DNA of 11,867 nucleotides from an uncultured Clostridia bacterium (GTDB lineage: Bacteria; Bacillota; Clostridia; Lachnospirales; Anaerotignaceae). Positions 1-6,620 of this stretch are shown here, in pieces. Numbering within the stretch: the stretch's first letter is position 1; every line of letters begins with the position of its first letter. Made by a program: the position numbers and the translations under genes. The notes below the pieces were generated by a model, which worked only from the letters and a program-made list of their open reading frames with translations, searched no databases and was not told where the DNA came from. Location: NCBI GenBank assembly GCA_958420075.1, contig CATZIM010000029.1, forward strand, positions 1 through 11,867, given 5' to 3'.

Positions 1-1125
1 TGCTTTCATCTGTGTACCCAGTGTGTTTGCTGCTGTAGCGAATTTGTCGAAGGGGAAACGAGGCATTTTTGCTACGATGTAGTCCAGCGCGGGTTCGAAG
101 TTTGCGTTTGTTTCGGAAATCTTGATTTCATCCAGTGTCATACCAACAGCGATCTTAGCTGTTACACGTGCGATGGGGTAACCGCTTGCTTTGGATGCCA
201 GTGCGGAGGAACGAGATACACGAGGGTTAACTTCGATCAGATAGTACTTGGAGGAGTTGGGGTCCAGTGCGAACTGTACGTTACAACCACCTTCGATTTT
301 CAGAGCGCGGATGATTTTCAGAGCGCTGTCACGCAGCATGTTGAAGTCTGCGTCGCTCAATGTCAGGATAGGAGCCACAACGATGGAGTCACCTGTGTGT
401 ACGCCAACGGGGTCGATGTTTTCCATACCGCAGATGGTGATGGCGTGGTCTGTGCCGTCACGCATAACTTCGAATTCGATTTCTTTGTAGCCTTTTACGC
501 TCTTTTCTACCAGTACCTGGTGTACGGGGGAAAGTTTCAGGGCGTTTTCCATGATTTCTACCAGTTCGGTTTCGTTGTTTGCAAAACCGCCGCCTGTGCC
601 GCCCAGTGTGAATGCGGGACGCAGTACAACGGGGTAGCCGATTTCTTTTGCAGCGTCGATGGCTTCTTCAACGGAGTATGTGATGATGGAAGGAATTACG
701 GGTTCGCCGATTTCCTGGCAGAGTTCTTTGAACAGTTCTCTGTCTTCAGCGCGTTCGATACTGTCGCAGCTTGTGCCCAGCAGTTCTACCTGGCATTCTC
801 TCAGAACACCTTTCTTTTCCAGCTGCATTGCCAGATTCAGACCTGTCTGACCGCCGATACCGTGAACGATAGCGTCGGGACGTTCATAACGCAGGATTTT
901 TGCAACATATTCCAGTGTCAGGGGTTCCATGTAAACCTTGTCTGCAATGGTTGTGTCTGTCATGATGGTAGCGGGGTTGGAGTTTACCAGCACTACTTCA
1001 TAGCCTTCTTCTTTCAGCGCAAGGCAAGCCTGTGTGCCTGCATAGTCAAATTCGGCAGCCTGTCCGATAACGATGGGGCCGGAGCCGATAATCAGAATTT
1101 TTTTGAGGTCAGTTCTCTTTGGCAT
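1..1125 (-). CDS. carB: Carbamoyl-phosphate synthase large chain (partial, N-terminal 375 residues)
   Basis: The large subunit makes carbamoyl phosphate from bicarbonate, ATP and ammonia supplied by the glutaminase subunit CarA; the product feeds pyrimidine and arginine synthesis. The reverse strand translates from ATG at 1125 as [20 protein letters not shown], the standard CarB N-terminus. The first ATP-grasp domain is visible: the arginine and glycine-rich loop ([13 protein letters not shown], near residues 168-180) and the metal-binding stretch [18 protein letters not shown], whose Glu and Asn fall at about residues 298 and 300, matching E. coli E299 and N301. AGGAGG at 1135-1140 lies 9 nt before the start. 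The reading frame is open to the window edge; the family is about 1070 residues, so roughly two thirds lies outside. It follows pyrC by 56 nt on the same strand and is probably cotranscribed with it. No carA precedes it directly. Confidence 0.97.
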   Translation of the reverse strand, partial: MPKRTDLKKILIIGSGPIVIGQAAEFDYAGTQACLALKEEGYEVVLVNSNPATIMTDTTIADKVYMEPLTLEYVAKILRYERPDAIVHGIGGQTGLNLAMQLEKKGVLRECQVELLGTSCDSIERAEDRELFKELCQEIGEPVIPSIITYSVEEAIDAAKEIGYPVVLRPAFTLGGTGGGFANNETELVEIMENALKLSPVHQVLVEKSVKGYKEIEFEVMRDGTDHAITICGMENIDPVGVHTGDSIVVAPILTLSDADFNMLRDSALKIIRALKIEGGCNVQFALDPNSSKYYLIEVNPRVSRSSALASKASGYPIARVTAKIAVGMTLDEIKISETNANFEPALDYIVAKMPRFPFDKFATAANTLGTQMKA

Positions 1126-1134
1126 ATTGTAATT

Positions 1135-1140
1135 CCTCCT
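1135..1140 (-). promoter_or_regulatory. Ribosome binding site of carB
   Basis: AGGAGG on the reverse strand, 9 nt before the carB ATG. It sits in a very A+T-rich 56-nt spacer after pyrC. A TATAAT-like string in the spacer has no -35 partner and lies too close to the ribosome binding site, so carB is probably read from the pyrC promoter. Confidence 0.85.
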
Positions 1141-1181
1141 TAAGAATTATATATATAAAATTTCCTAGTTACCTGAATTTA

Positions 1182-2471
1182 TTATAATATGGTTGTTTTC
1201 CGGCTGTCCAGATTTTCTTCCCATACAGGAATTCCTTTATACATGGTCAGTTTACATCTGCCGGATACTTCCCAGCCGGTGAAAGGTGTGCTTTTGCCCA
1301 TGGAGCAGAACTCCGCAGGGTCAATGGTGTATGTTTCGTTCAGATCGTACACGGTCAGGTTGGCGGGCATGCCAACAGCAAGAGGTGTGCCGATGCCGAA
1401 ACGTTTGGACGGATTTGTGTGCATCAAATCGATGAGCATATTTAAGGTAAGAACTCCTTTTTTCACCAGATTGGTATACAAAATGGGGAAGGCTGTTTCC
1501 AGTCCTACGATACCCATCATGCTCTTTTCCAGACCTTTGCTTTTTTCCTCAGCAGAGTGAGGTGCATGGTCGGTGGCGATCATGTCGATGGTGCCGTCCA
1601 GAATGCCTGCAATGAGGGCATCCTGATCTGCTTTGCTGCGCAGAGGGGGATTCATTTTGAATCTGCCGTCCTCCTGCAAATCCATGTCGGTCAGTACCAG
1701 ATAATGAGGGCCTGTTTCGCAGGAAACGGGAAGCCCTTCTTTTTTCGCCTGACGGATGAGTTCCACGCCTTCTTTGGTGGAGATGTGGCAGACGTGATAG
1801 TCACATCCGGTTTCTCTTACCAAAGCGATGTCACGTTCGATCTGCTTCCATTCACTTTCGGAGCAGATACCTTTGTGTCCGTGCTGCGCACAATATTCGC
1901 CTGCATGAATATAGCCGCCATTGAGCAGTTCATTGACTTCGCAGTGTGCGGCTACCATTTTGTCAAGTTGTTTGATTTTTTTCATCGCCTGGCGCATCAT
2001 TTCGTCACTTTGCACACCTCGTCCATCATCGGAAAAGGCACAAACATGAGGTGCCAGTGCATCAAAATCCGCAAGAGCTTCGCCTTTTTCACCATAAGTG
2101 ATGGCACCATAAGGCAGGACTTCAATCAAAGCGGTTTTTTCGATGGCTTCCAGCTGAGGTGCCAGTGTTTCGGCACAATCGGGCACTGGATTCAGGTTCG
2201 GCATAGCGCAAATGGTGGTGTAACCGCCGTGTGCTGCCGCCTGTGTACCGGTACGGATGGTCTCTTTATAAAAAAATCCCGGTTCTCTCAGATGCGTATG
2301 AACATCAATGAAACCGGGAAAGATAGCGAAACCTTCCAAATCGAAAACAACGCTGCCTTTTGTGGGTGCGGCGGAAGAAATATCGGTAATGATACCATTG
2401 TTGACAAATACGTTGGATTTTACAAATTCGCCCTGCATAAATACGTTTGCATTGGATAAAATGTAGTTCAA
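1182..2471 (-). CDS. pyrC: Dihydroorotase
   Basis: Dihydroorotase reversibly cyclises N-carbamoyl-aspartate to dihydroorotate, the third step of UMP synthesis, using a dinuclear zinc centre. Numbered from the chosen start (429 residues), the visible metal and active-site motifs are DVHTHLREPG (His58, His60), FSDDG (Asp148/149), AAHCE (His176), HVCHIS (His229) and ATDHAPH (Asp301). This is the class I bacterial type, like that of Bacillus, and its length fits the family. The start is TTG at 2471, giving (M)NYILSNANVF, because AAAGGAG lies 9 nt upstream. The frame stays open upstream to another TTG at 2561, but that codon is inside the promoter -35 box, so the longer 459-residue version cannot be made from this promoter. 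It is the first gene of the reverse-strand pyrimidine operon, followed by carB. No PyrR-type attenuator is visible in the short leader of about 55 nt. Confidence 0.96.
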   Translation of the reverse strand: MNYILSNANVFMQGEFVKSNVFVNNGIITDISSAAPTKGSVVFDLEGFAIFPGFIDVHTHLREPGFFYKETIRTGTQAAAHGGYTTICAMPNLNPVPDCAETLAPQLEAIEKTALIEVLPYGAITYGEKGEALADFDALAPHVCAFSDDGRGVQSDEMMRQAMKKIKQLDKMVAAHCEVNELLNGGYIHAGEYCAQHGHKGICSESEWKQIERDIALVRETGCDYHVCHISTKEGVELIRQAKKEGLPVSCETGPHYLVLTDMDLQEDGRFKMNPPLRSKADQDALIAGILDGTIDMIATDHAPHSAEEKSKGLEKSMMGIVGLETAFPILYTNLVKKGVLTLNMLIDLMHTNPSKRFGIGTPLAVGMPANLTVYDLNETYTIDPAEFCSMGKSTPFTGWEVSGRCKLTMYKGIPVWEENLDSRKTTIL

Positions 2472-2480
2472 TGTATTTCT

Positions 2481-2487
2481 CTCCTTT
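2481..2487 (-). promoter_or_regulatory. Ribosome binding site that fixes the pyrC TTG start
   Basis: AAAGGAG on the reverse strand ends 9 nt before TTG at 2471. It is the only good Shine-Dalgarno match near the pyrC N-terminus, and the protein family begins at just this point. Confidence 0.85.
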
Positions 2488-2532
2488 CTTCTGTCTGCAT
2501 GGTTGTTATGTATTTCTTTACAAATTGTCAGT

Positions 2533-2561
2533 AGTATATCATAGGGATTTGGCTCTGTCAA
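2533..2561 (-). promoter_or_regulatory. Sigma-A-type promoter of pyrC-carB
   Basis: On the reverse strand a perfect -35 (TTGACA, 2556-2561) is followed by a 17-nt spacer and a -10 TATACT (2533-2538). TG sits one base before the -10, making it an extended -10 element. Transcription should start near 2526, leaving a leader of about 55 nt before the pyrC TTG. Confidence 0.85.
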
Positions 2562-2594
2562 GCATTTCTTTCCGAGAAAATTCTTCCCCCTTCA

Positions 2595-2624
2595 TTGACA
2601 GGAAATTGGAAAATGTGTTAGACT
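2595..2624 (+). promoter_or_regulatory. Sigma-A-type promoter of the purine operon
   Basis: TTGACA (2595-2600), an 18-nt spacer and TAGACT (2619-2624), with TG one base before the -10 (extended -10). The predicted start is near 2631, about 11 nt before the first riboswitch helix. The -35 boxes of this promoter and the divergent pyrC promoter are 33 nt apart. No convincing PurR box was found between them. Confidence 0.75.
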
Positions 2625-2641
2625 GAACTTGTCAAATAAAG

Positions 2642-2890
2642 CGGTTTTCTGTAACTGACGGATTGGTGGGAGACCACAGGGGAGCAGAAAATCGGAATTT
2701 TTTCTAAGCAGTGCAGTACTGCCTGGCGGATATTTTTATAAATGCCGGGCTTAACGGAATTTCTTCGGTCTGTTTCTTCTGCATGATGGTAGCCGGCGGT
2801 GTTTTTGATGAATGGAAATATCGCTTTTTTGCTGTCAATGAGGAGAAAAGAAGGAAAGCGTGCTGCTTTTTGTCGACCGTCTGGGCAGTC
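2642..2890 (+). promoter_or_regulatory. ZTP/ZMP riboswitch (pfl motif) upstream of purE
   Basis: ZTP riboswitches bind AICAR phosphates (ZMP, ZTP), which accumulate when 10-formyl-tetrahydrofolate is short. The 5' subdomain has P1 (10 pairs, 2642-2651 with 2685-2694, one G-U) and P2 (GTGG/CCAC, 2666-2669 with 2674-2677) closed by a GAGA loop of GNRA type. The conserved internal-loop strands are ACTGACG (2654-2660) and AGGGGAGCA (2678-2686). The 3' subdomain is CCGTCTGGGCA (2877-2887), one base from the consensus CCGCCUGGGCA, flanked by a GAC/GTC stem (2875-2877 with 2888-2890). The pseudoknot pairs GACG (2657-2660) with CGTC (2878-2881); against a recalled GGCG/CGCC consensus this is a compensated G-C to A-U change. 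The linker of about 180 nt is unusually long. Found by eye and from memory of the consensus; no covariance model was run. Confidence 0.88.
2695..2874 (+). other. Long structured linker between the two riboswitch subdomains
   Basis: This stretch has no credible gene. A G+C-rich hairpin pairs GCCTGGC (2721-2727) with GCCGGGC (2744-2750) through 7 pairs, one G-U, around an A+T-rich loop, and no T-run follows it. A second small hairpin is AAAGC/GCTTT (2855-2859 with 2865-2869). AAGCAG (2706-2711) can instead pair with CTGCTT (2863-2868), which would close the whole linker and bring the two riboswitch halves together. These folds compete and are inferred by eye. Confidence 0.5.
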
Positions 2891-2924
2891 CTGTTTCCGC
2901 CAAGGAATCAGACTGTCCTTTTTT
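2883..2924 (+). terminator. Intrinsic terminator forming the riboswitch expression platform
   Basis: GGGCAGTC (2883-2890) pairs with GACTGTCC (2911-2918) through 8 pairs, one G-T. The helix continues inward through TG/CA and TTCC/GGAA (2895-2898 with 2904-2907) to a GCCAA loop, and six T follow (2919-2924). Its 5' arm is also the conserved GGGCA of the 3' aptamer subdomain, so ligand-bound aptamer and terminator exclude each other. This predicts read-through into purE when ZMP/ZTP is high. Confidence 0.88.
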
Positions 2925-2954
2925 GCGTCTGCAAAAGGAATTTGTATTATTTTT

Positions 2955-2961
2955 GAGGAGG
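2955..2961 (+). promoter_or_regulatory. Ribosome binding site of purE
   Basis: GAGGAGG ends 7 nt before the purE ATG and lies 30 nt after the terminator T-run, outside the terminator hairpin, so control appears to be by termination rather than by hiding this site. Confidence 0.85.
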
Positions 2962-2968
2962 TTTATCC

Positions 2969-3463
2969 ATGAAAAAAATCGGTATTGTAATGGGCAGCGA
3001 CAGTGATCTTCCTGTATTGGAAAAGGCAATGACAACACTGGACAAATTTGGTGTGCCTTATGAAGTGCATGTATATTCCGCACATAGAACACCTGTAGAA
3101 GCAAAAGAGTTTGCACAGCAGGCAAGAGCCAACGGCTTTGGTGCCATCATCGCGGCAGCAGGCAAGGCAGCTCATCTGGCAGGCGCCATTGCAGCCAACA
3201 CAACATTGCCTGTCATCGGCATTCCTGTAAAATCCTCTACACTGGACGGTCTGGATGCACTGCTTTCTACCGTACAGATGCCCGGCGGCATTCCCGTTGC
3301 AACTGTAGCCATTGACGGCGCAGAAAATGCGGCACTGCTGGCAATTCAGGTACTGGGTGCATCTGACGCGGAACTGGCAGCAAAACTGGATGCAGCCAGA
3401 GCAGAAGCAGCAGCAAAAGTACTGGAAAAGAACAAAGCAGTGGAAGCAAAATACAACCACTGA
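2969..3463 (+). CDS. purE: N5-carboxyaminoimidazole ribonucleotide mutase (class I PurE)
   Basis: PurE supplies CAIR, the C4-carboxylated purine intermediate. Class I enzymes rearrange N5-CAIR made by PurK; class II enzymes carboxylate AIR directly. The 164-residue protein has GSDSD (9-13), SAHRTP (37-42, with the catalytic His39), the loop AGKAAHLAG (64-72) and [12 protein letters not shown] toward the C-terminus. These are class I features, although the usual AGGAAHLPG loop here has Lys66 and Ala71. The last 40 residues or so are Ala- and Lys-rich and look helical. It is the first gene of the purine operon, directly after the ZTP riboswitch and terminator. No purK follows it, unlike in Bacillus, so its partner is elsewhere or the enzyme acts without one. 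A 77-nt gap separates it from purF. Confidence 0.96.
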   Translation: MKKIGIVMGSDSDLPVLEKAMTTLDKFGVPYEVHVYSAHRTPVEAKEFAQQARANGFGAIIAAAGKAAHLAGAIAANTTLPVIGIPVKSSTLDGLDALLSTVQMPGGIPVATVAIDGAENAALLAIQVLGASDAELAAKLDAARAEAAAKVLEKNKAVEAKYNH

Positions 3464-3502
3464 TTCAGATACATACGAAATAAACACAGATACAAAAGAA
3501 CC

Positions 3503-3520
3503 CCTGTCAGAAAAGACAGG
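3503..3520 (+). repeat. Small stem-loop in the purE-purF gap
   Basis: CCTGTC (3503-3508) pairs perfectly with GACAGG (3515-3520) around the loop AGAAAA. No T-run follows, so it is not a terminator. It lies 6 nt before AAGGAG (3527-3532), the likely purF ribosome binding site, which is 8 nt before the ATG. The 3' arm also overlaps a better AGGAGG (3518-3523), but that one is 17 nt from the start. It could affect mRNA processing or purF translation; this is inference. Confidence 0.6.
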
Positions 3521-3540
3521 AGGAACAAGGAGCTGGAAAA

Positions 3541-4992
3541 ATGAATAAGATCCATGAAGAATGCGGCGTTTTTGGTGTATATGCCAAGGAGAAAACATCC
3601 GTTGCATCTACGGCATATTACGGTTTGTTTGCCCTGCAGCATCGGGGACAGGAAAGCTGTGGGATTGTAGTCAACGACGAGGGCGTGTTCACATATCATA
3701 AGGACGGCGGTCTGGTCAATGATGTGTTTACCCCGGCAGTGATGGAACATCTGGGGGAAGGGAACATGGCAGTGGGTCATGTGCGCTATGGTACAACAGG
3801 CGGCGGCGGCAGAATCAATGCTCAGCCCATTGTTGTGAATCATGTGAAAGGGCGGATGGCTCTGGCGCATAACGGCAATCTGGTCAATTCCTTTGAACTG
3901 CGGCGGGAACTGGAGCTGGAAGGTTCCATTTTCCACACCACCAGCGATACGGAAGTCATTTCCTACATCATCACCAAGGAACGGCTGAAAGCGCCTTCCA
4001 TCGAGGAGGCAGTCAATCAGGCAATGTATCGCATCAAGGGGGCTTACTCTCTGGTGGTCATGTCTGCAACCAAGATGATTGCGGCAAGAGATCCTCATGG
4101 ATTCCATCCTCTCTGCTATGGTGTCACAAAAGAAGGGACTTACGTCATTGCTTCTGAAACATGCGCGCTGGATGCAGTCAGCGCAGCCTTTGTGCGGGAT
4201 GTGGAACCCGGTGAAATCGTGGTTTTTGACGGTGATGAAATCCGTACCATCTCCGACCATATGGGTGAAGCAGAGAAGCACTTGTGTATTTTTGAACATA
4301 TTTATTTTTCCAGACCCGATTCCAGAATCGACGGCGTCAGCGTGCATCGTGCCAGAGTAACGGCAGGTGCCTGTCTTGCTATGGAACATCCCGTACAGGC
4401 GGATGTTGTCATTGGTGTGCCGGATTCCGGTATCGACGCAGCCATTGGATATGCCAGACAGTCCGGCATTCCTTATGGCATGGGATTTATCAAGAATAAA
4501 TATATCGGTCGTACCTTTATCGCGCCGGGACAAAAGGCGAGAGAGGATAAAGTTAAGATCAAGTTGAATGTAATATCAGAAACCATCAGGGGAAAACGTG
4601 TGGTTATGGTGGACGACTCCATTGTCAGAGGCACCACCTCCGCAAGAATCGTCAAACTGCTGCGGGAAGCAGGGGCAAAAGAAGTCCATGTCCGTTCTTC
4701 CGCACCGCCGTTTTTATTCCCTTGTTATTACGGAACAGATGTGGATTCCCAGGAAAACCTCATTGCGGTGAATCATACCATGGATGAGATTCGGGATATC
4801 ATCGGTGCGGACAGCATCGGCTATCTGAATCTGGACCATCTGGGCATGCTCATGGGCACCCCCAAGGGCTGCGGATATTGTGCCGCCTGCTTTGATGGGA
4901 ATTATCCCACAGAAGTTCCTACAGAAACGTGCAAGAACAGATTTGAAGGCAAGCTGAGCGAAAGGAGCAACAATCATGAAAAGTCAAAGTGA
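3541..4992 (+). CDS. purF: Amidophosphoribosyltransferase (glutamine PRPP amidotransferase)
   Basis: PurF makes phosphoribosylamine from PRPP and glutamine, the first committed purine step. The 483-residue protein starts [12 protein letters not shown]: Cys8 is the N-terminal nucleophile exposed after removal of a seven-residue propeptide. The glutaminase domain (about 8-240) has ALQHRGQES (31-39), HVRYGTTG (80-87) and AHNGNLVN (109-116). The phosphoribosyltransferase domain carries the PRPP motif [13 protein letters not shown] (354-366). Four cysteines fit the 4Fe-4S ligands of the Bacillus-type enzyme: C249 (LCIFEH), C395 (FPCYYG), C447 and C450 (YCAAC), so oxygen sensitivity is likely. The start follows AAGGAG by 8 nt. 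Its last 17 nt overlap purM, which suggests translational coupling. Unlike purM it uses mostly AAG for lysine (16 of 25). Confidence 0.98.
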   Translation: MNKIHEECGVFGVYAKEKTSVASTAYYGLFALQHRGQESCGIVVNDEGVFTYHKDGGLVNDVFTPAVMEHLGEGNMAVGHVRYGTTGGGGRINAQPIVVNHVKGRMALAHNGNLVNSFELRRELELEGSIFHTTSDTEVISYIITKERLKAPSIEEAVNQAMYRIKGAYSLVVMSATKMIAARDPHGFHPLCYGVTKEGTYVIASETCALDAVSAAFVRDVEPGEIVVFDGDEIRTISDHMGEAEKHLCIFEHIYFSRPDSRIDGVSVHRARVTAGACLAMEHPVQADVVIGVPDSGIDAAIGYARQSGIPYGMGFIKNKYIGRTFIAPGQKAREDKVKIKLNVISETIRGKRVVMVDDSIVRGTTSARIVKLLREAGAKEVHVRSSAPPFLFPCYYGTDVDSQENLIAVNHTMDEIRDIIGADSIGYLNLDHLGMLMGTPKGCGYCAACFDGNYPTEVPTETCKNRFEGKLSERSNNHEKSK

Positions 4993-6013
4993 AAGCTATA
5001 AAGCTGCAGGTGTGGATATTACCGCTGGGTATCAGGCAGTGGAACTGATGAAAAAACACATTGCAAGAACCGTAACAGCAGGTGCAATGTCCGATATCGG
5101 CGGTTTCGGCGGTCTGTTTGAAATGGATCTGACAGGCATCACAAAACCCGTACTGGTAAGCGGTACTGACGGCGTTGGTACAAAACTGAAACTGGCGTTT
5201 TTGATGGACAAACATGACACAGTAGGTATCGACTGTGTAGCTATGTGTGTCAACGACATCATTTGCTGCGGCGCAAAACCTCTGTTCTTCCTGGACTATA
5301 TTGCCGTAGGCAAAAACTTCCCTGAAAAAGTAGCTGCTATCGTTTCCGGCGTAGCAGAAGGCTGCGTACAGTCCGGCGCTGCTCTCATCGGCGGTGAAAC
5401 AGCAGAAATGCCCGGTTTCTATCCCGAAGATGAATACGATCTGGCTGGTTTCGCAGTAGGTGTTGTTGACAAAGACAAAATCCTGGACAACAAAACCATG
5501 GAAGCTGGCGACGTTGTCATCGCACTGCCTTCCAGCGGCGTACACTCCAACGGTTTCTCTCTGGTTCGCCGTGTATTTGATGTGGAAAACGCAGATATCA
5601 AAACACCTCTGGCAGAACTGGGCGGCAAATCCCTGGGCGAAACACTGCTGGCACCTACAAAAATCTATGTAAAACCTATGCTGGCACTGTTCGAAGAAGT
5701 GAAAGTAAAAGCAGTTTCTCATATCACAGGCGGCGGCTTCTATGAAAACATCCCCAGAAGCATCCCCAAAGGCTTCGGTGCGAAAATCGACAAGAGCGCA
5801 CTGCGTATTCCTCCCATCTTCAAACTGTTGGCTGAAAAAGGCAACATTCCCGAACGTGACATGTTCAACACATTTAACATGGGCGTTGGTATGAGCGTTG
5901 TAGTTGCCAAAGCAGACGCTGAAAAAGCACTGGAAATTCTGAAAGCAAACGGTGAAGACGCTTACATCATGGGCGAAATCATTCCTTCCGAGGAGGGCGT
6001 GGTGATATGCTGA
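4976..6013 (+). CDS. purM: Phosphoribosylformylglycinamidine cyclo-ligase (AIR synthetase)
   Basis: PurM closes the imidazole ring, converting FGAM and ATP to AIR, the fifth step of the pathway. The protein has 345 residues, the usual length. Visible family motifs are [13 protein letters not shown] (62-74), [25 protein letters not shown] region (84-108), [11 protein letters not shown] (139-149), [11 protein letters not shown] (188-198) and [12 protein letters not shown] in the C-terminal half. It belongs to the PurM/PurL ATP-binding superfamily. The start ATG at 4976 has AAAGGAG 8 nt upstream, inside the end of purF, giving a 17-nt overlap. Its stop overlaps the purN start by 7 nt. Codon choice is strongly biased (27 of 28 lysines AAA), unlike the purF just upstream, which suggests high expression. 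Confidence 0.98.
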   Translation: MKSQSESYKAAGVDITAGYQAVELMKKHIARTVTAGAMSDIGGFGGLFEMDLTGITKPVLVSGTDGVGTKLKLAFLMDKHDTVGIDCVAMCVNDIICCGAKPLFFLDYIAVGKNFPEKVAAIVSGVAEGCVQSGAALIGGETAEMPGFYPEDEYDLAGFAVGVVDKDKILDNKTMEAGDVVIALPSSGVHSNGFSLVRRVFDVENADIKTPLAELGGKSLGETLLAPTKIYVKPMLALFEEVKVKAVSHITGGGFYENIPRSIPKGFGAKIDKSALRIPPIFKLLAEKGNIPERDMFNTFNMGVGMSVVVAKADAEKALEILKANGEDAYIMGEIIPSEEGVVIC

Positions 6014-6615
6014 AAACAAAAATCGCAGTTTTTGTTTCCGGCGGCGGCACCAATTTGCAGGCATTGATTGACGCTCAGAAAAGCGGCATCCTGCAAAGCG
6101 GCGAAATCGCCTTGGTACTTGCCAGCAACCATAAGGCTTATGCCCTGACAAGAGCGGCAGAAAATAACATTCCTTCCGTTGTGGTTGTCAGAAAGGAATT
6201 CGATTCACAGCTGGCTTATGAAGAAAAGGTCAAAGAAGTCCTGAAAGAATATGGCATTGAGCTTATTGTTCTGGCAGGCTTCATGTCCATTCTCAGTGAA
6301 AACTTTACTTCCGCTTTCCCTAAGCGGATCATCAATATCCACCCCTCTTTGATCCCTTCTTTCTGCGGAAAAGGGTATTATGGTCTGAAAGTCCACGAAG
6401 CGGCTTTGGCTTATGGGGTGAAAGTGACAGGGGCAACGGTGCATTATGTTAATGAAATTCCTGACGGCGGCGAAATTCTCATGCAGAAAGCCGTTGAGGT
6501 CAAAGACGGAGATACACCGGAAGTGCTCCAGCGCCGTGTCATGGAGGAAGCGGAATGGATTCTGCTGCCTCGTGCCACAGAGCAGGTTTCCAAAGAATTG
6601 CAGAAAGGAAGATAA
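6007..6615 (+). CDS. purN: Phosphoribosylglycinamide formyltransferase (GAR transformylase)
   Basis: PurN transfers the formyl group of 10-formyl-tetrahydrofolate to GAR, giving FGAR in the third step. The 202-residue protein has the phosphate-binding [10 protein letters not shown] (11-20) and the catalytic set Asn110 and His112 ([11 protein letters not shown]) with Asp153 (IPDGGEIL), matching E. coli N106, H108 and D144. The ATG at 6007 lies within the end of purM (7-nt overlap) with AGGAGG 10 nt upstream. It ends 5 nt before the PurO-type gene. The enzyme uses the same folate cofactor as the formyltransferase further down the operon, which fits control by a riboswitch that reads formyl-folate shortage. 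Confidence 0.97.
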   Translation: MLKTKIAVFVSGGGTNLQALIDAQKSGILQSGEIALVLASNHKAYALTRAAENNIPSVVVVRKEFDSQLAYEEKVKEVLKEYGIELIVLAGFMSILSENFTSAFPKRIINIHPSLIPSFCGKGYYGLKVHEAALAYGVKVTGATVHYVNEIPDGGEILMQKAVEVKDGDTPEVLQRRVMEEAEWILLPRATEQVSKELQKGR

Positions 6616-6620
6616 TTTTC

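Noticed and set aside
397..1143. Plus-strand open frame of 248 codons opposite carB
   Set aside because: It is antisense to a clear carB, has Cys/Phe-rich low-quality sequence and matches no family; a shadow of codon bias on the other strand.
1141..1181. Internal promoter before carB (TATAAT-like string in the spacer)
   Set aside because: No -35 element at proper distance, and transcription would start at or inside the carB ribosome binding site.
1557..2459. Plus-strand open frame of 300 codons opposite pyrC
   Set aside because: Antisense to pyrC, whose metal-binding motifs are intact; no ribosome binding site or recognisable domain.
2468..2500. Ten-codon upstream frame in the pyrC leader (reverse strand), whose TGA overlaps the pyrC TTG
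   Set aside because: The overlap could allow coupling, but the ATG has no Shine-Dalgarno sequence and the frame is short enough to arise by chance.
2562..2594. Possible PurR-like box (TTTCCGAG) between the divergent promoters
   Set aside because: Only a partial match to the Bacillus pur box and no second inverted copy at proper spacing.
2685..2706. AGAAAA/TTTTCT pairing near the end of P1 as an early terminator
   Set aside because: The stem is entirely A+T and competes with a much better 10-pair P1 helix.
2721..2750. G+C-rich hairpin in the leader as a first terminator
   Set aside because: No T-run follows the stem, so it is better read as linker structure.
2711..2956. Possible 81-codon gene in the purine leader
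   Set aside because: It begins at GTG with no ribosome binding site, runs across the riboswitch 3' subdomain and the terminator, and its composition is not protein-like.
4919..6151. Long reverse-strand frame of 410 codons opposite purM
   Set aside because: Cys/Phe/His-rich antisense of a highly biased gene; similar reverse frames appear opposite purB, the formyltransferase and purD for the same reason.
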